Source of the DNA: an uncultured Treponema sp.
GTDB lineage: Bacteria > Spirochaetota > Spirochaetia > Treponematales > Treponemataceae
DNA: 10,646 nt
Assembly: GCA_937892225.1 (NCBI GenBank)
Contig: CALAUH010000195.1
Span: forward strand, 1 to 10,646
Reading direction: 5' to 3'
Under the pieces are notes generated by a model that saw nothing but the letters and a program-made list of their open reading frames with translations, was not told the DNA's origin and made no database searches. The position numbers were made by a program, and so were the translations under genes. Shown in pieces: positions 6,320 to 10,646 of the stretch. Every line of letters begins with the position of its first letter. The stretch's first letter is position 1.

Positions 6320-7248
6320 TGAAGAACTTTAATTGTGTAATAGTCTTAGGACCGACTGCAGTTGGTAAAACTTCAATTGGTGTTGCAATTGCAGACTTTT
6401 TTGATGGTGAAATTATTTCAGCAGATTCTCGACAGACATACAGGCATCTTGATATAGGTTCCGGCAAAGATTTAGAAGATTATGTATTCAATGGAAAATC
6501 AATTCCATATCATCTTATTGATATTATAGATTTACCAGAAGAATATACTGTTTATAATTATCAGCAGGATTTTTATAAGGCATTCAAAGATATTAAATCT
6601 CGTAATAAGCTGCCTGTTATTGTTGGCGGAACAGGTATGTATCTTGACGCAATTGTAAGAAATTATCAGCTGGTAAATTTACCGGAAAATCCTGAATTAC
6701 ATAAGAAATTAGAAGAAACTGATTTAGAAGAACTTGCAAAACGTTTGATTGAATTACAGCCAGATTTACATACTAAAAATGATTTACTGGAAAAAGACAG
6801 GGTTATTAAAGCACTAGAAATTATTGAAGCAAAAAAGGCTGGTTATGATACAACTTCCATAGAACGACCTGATATTCGTCCGTTAATAATTGGTACAACT
6901 TTAGAAAGATGTGAATTATGGGAAAATATCAGTATCAGATTAAAAGAAAGATTAGATAATGGTATGATCGAAGAAGTTGAAACAATTCATAATAGTGGTA
7001 TAAGCTGGGAAAGACTTGAAAAGTTAGGACTGGAATATAGATTTTGTGCACAGTTTTTACAGAAAAAAATAAATTCTAAAGAAGAATTATTCGAAAAATT
7101 ATTTATTGCAATCAGACAGTTTGCAAAAAGACAGGAAACCTGGTTTAGAATGATGGAAAAAAAAGGTGTAAAAATAAACTGGGTAACTAAAACTAAAGAT
7201 AAAGGTTTAAGAATAAAAGAAGCAATTGAATTAATCCAAAATAACTGA
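6319..7248 (+). CDS. miaA: tRNA dimethylallyltransferase
   Basis: Adds a dimethylallyl group from DMAPP to N6 of A37 in tRNAs that read codons beginning with U, making i6A. This stabilises codon pairing, and the Phe- and Leu-rich UUN codons here are among its targets. The 309 residues match the family: P-loop GPTAVGKTS (11-19), DSRQTYRHLDIGSGKD (36-51, substrate-binding DSRQ), GGTGMYLDAI (103-112), DRVIKALEI (160-168) and RQETWFR (271-277). The GSGKD form differs from the GTAKP of E. coli MiaA. The ATG overlaps the stop of the preceding rRNA methyltransferase gene, so the two RNA modifiers form a unit. No Shine-Dalgarno is seen. Length and motifs are complete. Confidence 0.93.
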   Translation: MKNFNCVIVLGPTAVGKTSIGVAIADFFDGEIISADSRQTYRHLDIGSGKDLEDYVFNGKSIPYHLIDIIDLPEEYTVYNYQQDFYKAFKDIKSRNKLPVIVGGTGMYLDAIVRNYQLVNLPENPELHKKLEETDLEELAKRLIELQPDLHTKNDLLEKDRVIKALEIIEAKKAGYDTTSIERPDIRPLIIGTTLERCELWENISIRLKERLDNGMIEEVETIHNSGISWERLEKLGLEYRFCAQFLQKKINSKEELFEKLFIAIRQFAKRQETWFRMMEKKGVKINWVTKTKDKGLRIKEAIELIQNN

Positions 7249-7253
7249 TTATA

Positions 7254-7259
7254 GAGAGG
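7254..7259 (+). promoter_or_regulatory. Shine-Dalgarno that fixes the DUF1232 gene start
   Basis: GAGAGG ends 6 nt before the ATG at 7266. The in-frame TTG at 7260 directly abuts it and is too close to be used. Confidence 0.7.
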
Positions 7260-7265
7260 TTGAAT

Positions 7266-7682
7266 ATGTTTGGAAAAAAAAAGAAACTTACTCAAGAACA
7301 GACTGAAAAAGTAAATAAAAAATTTGAATCTTTTAAAGATAAAAAACTTGATAAAAAAGATATTTCAAAAGTTTTGAAGAGCGAAAATATAATTATGAAT
7401 AAAGTTTCTAATCACTATTTAAGGAACTTTCTTGATGAAGTAAGAATCTTTTTTAGTATGATTAAAGACTTTGTAACTAGAAAATATACTAAAGCACCTG
7501 TTGGAACTATTATTGTAATTATTGCTTGTTTATTGTATGTTTTATCTCCTCTAGATATTATTCCAGATTTTATTCCTTTAGCAGGTTATTTAGATGATGC
7601 TGGTATTTTAAGTTTATGTTTAAAACTTGTAAAACTGGACATGGAAGAATATAAAAACTTCTTAAAAGAAAATAAAAAATGA
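7266..7682 (+). CDS. DUF1232/YkvA-family small membrane protein
   Basis: A 138-residue protein with no known biochemical activity. The N-terminal ~75 residues are highly charged and lysine-rich (KKKKLTQEQTEKVNKKF), probably helical and cytosolic. Residues ~78-118 form the conserved DUF1232 core: TKAPVGTIIVIIACLLYVLS, then PLDIIPDFIPLAGYLDDAG. It holds one hydrophobic segment (82-98) and the family's DxIPDxxPxxGxxDD pattern. Proteins of this family are widespread and single-pass or hairpin in the membrane; a role is not established. It lies 17 nt behind miaA with its own Shine-Dalgarno, so it is probably the last gene of the rlmI-miaA unit. A large AT-rich inverted repeat begins inside its stop codon. 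Confidence 0.8.
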   Translation: MFGKKKKLTQEQTEKVNKKFESFKDKKLDKKDISKVLKSENIIMNKVSNHYLRNFLDEVRIFFSMIKDFVTRKYTKAPVGTIIVIIACLLYVLSPLDIIPDFIPLAGYLDDAGILSLCLKLVKLDMEEYKNFLKENKK

Positions 7683-7722
7683 TTTTAATAAATATTTAAT
7701 TTCTTTAATATTTGTTAAAATC
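7681..7722. repeat. 16-bp AT-rich inverted repeat between the DUF1232 and acyl-CoA synthetase genes
   Basis: Arms 7681-7696 (GATTTTAATAAATATT) and 7707-7722 (AATATTTGTTAAAATC) are complementary over 16 positions with a single T-G pair and a 10-base loop. The left arm begins inside the TGA stop of the upstream gene and the right arm ends 2 nt before the -35 of the downstream promoter. In the + direction no T-run follows, which argues against a normal intrinsic terminator. In the - direction it is followed by a run of T residues. It could be a regulator-binding site or a terminator against antisense transcripts. Confidence 0.6.
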
Positions 7723-7724
7723 AA

Positions 7725-7753
7725 TTGAAAATATACACTTTTTACATTATATT
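7725..7753 (+). promoter_or_regulatory. Promoter of the acyl-CoA synthetase gene (leaderless)
   Basis: TTGAAA at 7725-7730 and TATATT at 7748-7753 are 17 bp apart, each close to consensus. The -10 ends 6 nt before the ATG at 7760, so the first transcribed base should be at the start codon. No Shine-Dalgarno is present. The in-frame TTG at 7712 would place this promoter inside the coding region and is rejected. Confidence 0.65.
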
Positions 7754-7759
7754 TTAGAT

Positions 7760-9406
7760 ATGATTGAACTTACATTATCACAATTATTAAGAGAAAAAAC
7801 AAAAGAAAATCCTGAACAGGAATTTATGATTTATGCTGATAGAGACTTGCGTTTTTCTTATGCACAATTTAACAAACGTGTTGATGACATGGCTTGTGGT
7901 TTATATTCTATTGGTGTAAGAAAAGGTGATAATGTTGGTATATGGGCAACCAATGTTCCAGACTGGCTTACATATATGTTTGCCTGTGCAAGACTTGGTG
8001 CAGTTGCTGTTACTGTTAATACTAGTTATAAACTTCATGAATTAGAATATCTTATTAAACAATCTGCTTTAACAACTCTTTGTCTTACCGATGGTATTAA
8101 AGATTCAAATTATGTTCAGATGATTAAAGAACTTGTTCCAGAATTAGATGAATATGAAAGAGGATGTTTAAAATCTAAAAAATTCCCATGTTTAAAAAAT
8201 ATAGTTTTTATGGGACCTGAAAAATTCAGAGGATTATATTCAACTCCAGAACTTCTTTTATTAGGTCAGCATGTTGATATAGAAATCATTCATGATATTG
8301 AAGCTGCTGTTACTTCAGATGATGTTGTAAATATGCAGTATACTTCTGGAACTACAGGTTTTCCAAAAGGTGTAATGCTTACAAGCCGTAATATTATAAA
8401 TAATGGTTTTAGTATTGGTGAATGTATGCGTTATACAGATAAAGAACGTGTTTGTCTTCCTGTTCCGTTATTTCACTGTTTTGGAATTGTACTTGGCGTA
8501 ATGGCAATTTTGTCTCATGGTGCAACTCATGTTTTGCTGGAAAGTTTTGATCCTTTAGTAGTTTTGGCAAGTATTCAAAAAGAAAAATGTACATCACTTT
8601 ATGGTGTACCAACAATGTATATTGCAGAATTAAATCATCCTATGTTCAGTATGTTTGATTTAAAATCTCTTCGTACAGGTATTATGGCAGGTGCGGGAGT
8701 TCCAGTCGAACTTATGAAAACAGTAATGGATAAAATGAACATGAAGGAAATTACTTCTGTTTATGGTCTTACTGAAACAAGTCCTGGAATGACACAGAGC
8801 CGATGGAATGATAGTGTAAGAGTTAGAGCAGAAACTGTCGGTCATGAATTGCCTGATATTGAAGTAAAAGTTTTAGATCCGGAAACTAATAAAGAATGTC
8901 CTGTTGGGGTTCAGGGAGAAATGTGTTGTAAAGGTTATAATATTATGAAAGGATATTATAAAATGCCTGAAGCAACTGCAGAAATCATTGATGAAAACGG
9001 ATTCTTACATTCTGGAGATTTAGGTATAAAAGATCCTGACGGAAACTATAGAATTACCGGTCGTATTAAAGATATGATTATTAGAGGTGGAGAAAATATC
9101 TATCCTCGTGAAATAGAAGAATTTTTAATTCAGATTCCAGAAATTAAAGATATTCAGGTTGCAGCTGTAAAAAGTACACGTTATGGTGAAATTACTGGTG
9201 CATTTATTATTTTACATCCAGGTAAAACATTGACAGATCAGGATGTTATTGAATATTGTCGCGGTAAACTTGCTAAATTTAAATGGCCACAATTAATTAT
9301 GTTTATGGAAGAATTTCCGATGACTGGAAGTGGAAAAATTCAGAAATTTAAATTAACAGAAATCGGTACAAAGTATAGAAGGGAAGTTTTAAAAGTTGAA
9401 GATTAA
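7760..9406 (+). CDS. Long-chain-type fatty acyl-CoA synthetase (AMP-forming)
   Basis: Activates a carboxylic acid, most likely a fatty acid, to acyl-CoA through an acyl-adenylate. The 548 residues show the full ANL-superfamily set: YTSGTTGFPKGVMLT (194-208, phosphate loop), PLFHCFG (236-242), YGLTE (335-339), SGDLG (418-422), GRIKDMIIRGGENIYP (434-449, hinge and CoA-related region) and TGSGKIQK (522-529) with the catalytic Lys526. The N-terminus LTLSQLLREKTKENPEQEF matches FadD-like enzymes, which supports the ATG at 7760. It has its own promoter behind an inverted repeat. Neighbouring plsC could use activated acyl chains, and the lipase could supply free acids. Chain length cannot be told; a medium-chain or other carboxylate ligase is possible. 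Its stop touches the convergent response regulator's stop. Confidence 0.87.
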   Translation: MIELTLSQLLREKTKENPEQEFMIYADRDLRFSYAQFNKRVDDMACGLYSIGVRKGDNVGIWATNVPDWLTYMFACARLGAVAVTVNTSYKLHELEYLIKQSALTTLCLTDGIKDSNYVQMIKELVPELDEYERGCLKSKKFPCLKNIVFMGPEKFRGLYSTPELLLLGQHVDIEIIHDIEAAVTSDDVVNMQYTSGTTGFPKGVMLTSRNIINNGFSIGECMRYTDKERVCLPVPLFHCFGIVLGVMAILSHGATHVLLESFDPLVVLASIQKEKCTSLYGVPTMYIAELNHPMFSMFDLKSLRTGIMAGAGVPVELMKTVMDKMNMKEITSVYGLTETSPGMTQSRWNDSVRVRAETVGHELPDIEVKVLDPETNKECPVGVQGEMCCKGYNIMKGYYKMPEATAEIIDENGFLHSGDLGIKDPDGNYRITGRIKDMIIRGGENIYPREIEEFLIQIPEIKDIQVAAVKSTRYGEITGAFIILHPGKTLTDQDVIEYCRGKLAKFKWPQLIMFMEEFPMTGSGKIQKFKLTEIGTKYRREVLKVED

Positions 9407-10168
9407 TTAAGCATTCTGTAAAAGTGCTGAAACTTCTTCTCCCCAGCTATATTGATTCATAAATTCTTTTATTTGAGCTGGTTTTCCGTTTAAATAATCG
9501 TAATAATCACACTCTACAATATCTTTATAAATTGCGATTTTTCCTCTTTGACGAATAATAATATTTTCACAATTTGATTTTATAAGTGTTTTTATTAAAT
9601 CTTGTCTTAACTGTTTATAGTAAGAAAGATGTTCTTTATCATCATCCCAGAGAACTGCAATTATTTCTTCATTGCTGCACAATGCTCCTTGTTTATATAC
9701 AAGATAAGCAAGAAGTTCTTTTGTTTTAGTAAAAGTGAATTCTAAAGGTTTTGTATTTACGAATATTTCAAAATTTCCAAAACATTGAAGTTTTACTTTC
9801 GTTTTTTGTATTATCGGATATCTTAGATTTTTTAAACTTGTTTTAATATCATCTTTTGTAATAGGTTTTAATAAATATCCGGATGCAAAAATATTAAAAG
9901 CTTCTACGGCATAATTATCAAATCCTGTTGTAAAAATAATATTTATTTTTGGATATATTTCTGTAAGTTTTTTAGCTAATTCAAGTCCTGACATTTGCAT
10001 CATCTGAATATCTAAAAATGCAATATCAATAAAATTATCATTAGAATATTCTAAAAGTTCATTACAATTTTCAAAACCTATAATATTTGCTTCAGGTAAT
10101 AATTCTTTAAGAAGTTTTACAAGGTGATTAAGTAATAAAATTTCATCATCAATTACAATAACATTCAT
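9407..10168 (-). CDS. Two-component response regulator, REC plus SARP-type winged helix
   Basis: A 253-residue transcription regulator. Residues 1-115 are a CheY-like receiver: acidic pocket Asp7-Asp8-Glu9, phosphoacceptor Asp53 (AFLDIQMM), Thr80 in IIFTTGF and Lys101 in LLKPI. Residues ~123-222 look like the OmpR/SARP-type winged helix (VKLQCFGNFEIFVNTKPLEF, KTKELLAYLVYKQGALCSNE, IIIRQRGKIAIY). A short remnant of a BTAD-like helical region follows (CDYYDYLNG to the end, with QYSWGEEV). Regulators of this class (REC-SARP, often called SAPR regulators) are recognised, but the usual partner of LytS-type kinases is a LytTR regulator, which this is not. It lies 1 nt downstream of the kinase gene on the same strand, so the two form an operon. 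Targets unknown. Confidence 0.85.
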   Translation of the reverse strand: MNVIVIDDEILLLNHLVKLLKELLPEANIIGFENCNELLEYSNDNFIDIAFLDIQMMQMSGLELAKKLTEIYPKINIIFTTGFDNYAVEAFNIFASGYLLKPITKDDIKTSLKNLRYPIIQKTKVKLQCFGNFEIFVNTKPLEFTFTKTKELLAYLVYKQGALCSNEEIIAVLWDDDKEHLSYYKQLRQDLIKTLIKSNCENIIIRQRGKIAIYKDIVECDYYDYLNGKPAQIKEFMNQYSWGEEVSALLQNA

Positions 10169-10169
10169 A

Positions 10170-10646
10170 TTAGGCCTTCTTTGGTAAAATTATAGTGATT
10201 GTTGAACCAATTCCAATAATACTGTTTATTTCAAATCTGGCATTACATTTTTGTTCAAAAACATTCTGTAAATTCCATAATCCGTGTTCTTTTATAATAT
10301 TATCTTTATCAAATCCAATTCCGTCATCTATTACCTGAATAATAATATTATCATCATTTTCTGTTGTTTTTATTGTGATTATACCGCCTTCTTTTTTCTT
10401 ACAGATTCCATGTTTTACAGAATTTTCAACAATCGGTTGAATTGTACACATTGGTATAATAAAATCTTCTGTTTCTAATTCATATTTAATTTTTAATCTG
10501 TCATTGAATCTAAGTTTTTCAAGCCAGATATAATTTTCTATATGTTTTATTTCATCTGAAAAAGGAATAAATTGTGTTTTTTCTGTAGATTTGAATTTTG
10601 TTCTTAAATATGTAGAAAATTTGTTTATTGCTTCTTCTGCTTTTTG
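10170..10646 (-). CDS. Sensor histidine kinase, LytS/YehU type (C-terminal part; gene continues past the window)
   Basis: The reading frame is open to the window edge, so only the last 158 residues are seen; the ATG at 10449-10451 is internal. It starts inside the His_kinase domain (PF06580 type): a helical stretch KAEEAINKFSTYLRTKFKS, then DEIKHIENYIWLEKLRFNDRL (31-51), which in the family follows the H-box. The ATP-binding domain has the N-box QPIVENSVKHG (70-80, Asn75), the G1 box IDDGIGFD (106-113), HGLWNLQNVF (121-130) and GIGSTITIILP (145-155). The phosphorylated histidine and any sensor or membrane domain lie outside the window. Its stop is separated from the regulator's ATG by 1 nt (10169). 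The ligand cannot be inferred. Confidence 0.85.
   Translation of the reverse strand, partial: QKAEEAINKFSTYLRTKFKSTEKTQFIPFSDEIKHIENYIWLEKLRFNDRLKIKYELETEDFIIPMCTIQPIVENSVKHGICKKKEGGIITIKTTENDDNIIIQVIDDGIGFDKDNIIKEHGLWNLQNVFEQKCNARFEINSIIGIGSTITIILPKKA
10175..10180 (-). promoter_or_regulatory. Shine-Dalgarno of the response regulator
   Basis: On the minus strand AGAAGG lies 6 nt before the ATG at 10168, inside the last codons of the kinase gene. It supports that start and coupled expression of the pair. Confidence 0.6.

Noticed and set aside
7712..7759. TTG start for the acyl-CoA synthetase adding 16 residues
   Set aside because: The extension would encode the -35/-10 boxes and part of the inverted repeat, and FadD-like proteins begin near LTLSQLL.
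9383..9436. Bidirectional terminator at the synthetase/regulator junction (GAAGTTT with AAACTTC, and AGCA with TGCT inside)
   Set aside because: The stem is 7 bp with a loop of about 40 nt, the inner stem is only 4 bp, and no T-run follows, so it is probably chance.
10170..10451. A 93-residue stand-alone ATPase-domain protein starting at the ATG at 10451
   Set aside because: The same frame stays open upstream to the window end and encodes clear His_kinase-domain sequence, so the ATG is internal.

Overview
The window is very AT-rich DNA from a bacterium, with A/T-ending codons throughout. My best guess is a host-associated spirochaete of the Treponema type. The clues are the base composition, a secreted protein with a short Sec signal, the style of the MiaA and REC-SARP proteins, and a lipid gene set that suits an organism living on host or neighbour lipids. 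No rRNA, tRNA or taxonomic marker is present, so this placement is an inference.

Layout: positions 1-268 hold three tandem copies of a 92-bp, relatively GC-rich repeat with two bulged hairpins per unit. A membrane-anchored family-I-type lipase follows on + (393-1778). It runs tail-to-tail into a secreted protein of unknown function on - (1775-2587), and the two stop codons overlap. Divergent from that gene is a run of + genes: plsC acyltransferase (2670-3506), a diacylglycerol-kinase-type lipid kinase (3517-4380), a YihX-like HAD phosphatase (4382-4969), an RlmI-like 23S rRNA methyltransferase (5012-6319), miaA tRNA dimethylallyltransferase (6319-7248), a small DUF1232/YkvA membrane protein (7266-7682) and a fatty acyl-CoA synthetase (7760-9406). 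The acyl-CoA synthetase abuts a convergent two-component system on -: a REC-SARP response regulator (9407-10168) and the C-terminal part of a LytS/YehU-type histidine kinase that runs off the window (10170-10646).

Five of the ten genes with a visible start (the kinase start lies outside the window) have a Shine-Dalgarno sequence: lipase, lipid kinase, HAD, DUF1232 and response regulator. The other five have none, and each instead carries a -10-like hexamer (TANNNT) ending exactly 6 nt before its ATG, so the transcript would start at the start codon. This split between SD-led and apparently leaderless genes is the most striking pattern in the window.

Functionally, lipase, acyl-CoA synthetase, PlsC and lipid kinase could together release fatty acids from lipids, activate them, build phosphatidic acid and recycle diacylglycerol. 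The rlmI-miaA pair is an RNA-modification unit. I found no defence system, CRISPR array, transposase or phage gene. Apart from the repeats and the secreted protein, the window looks like ordinary chromosomal content.
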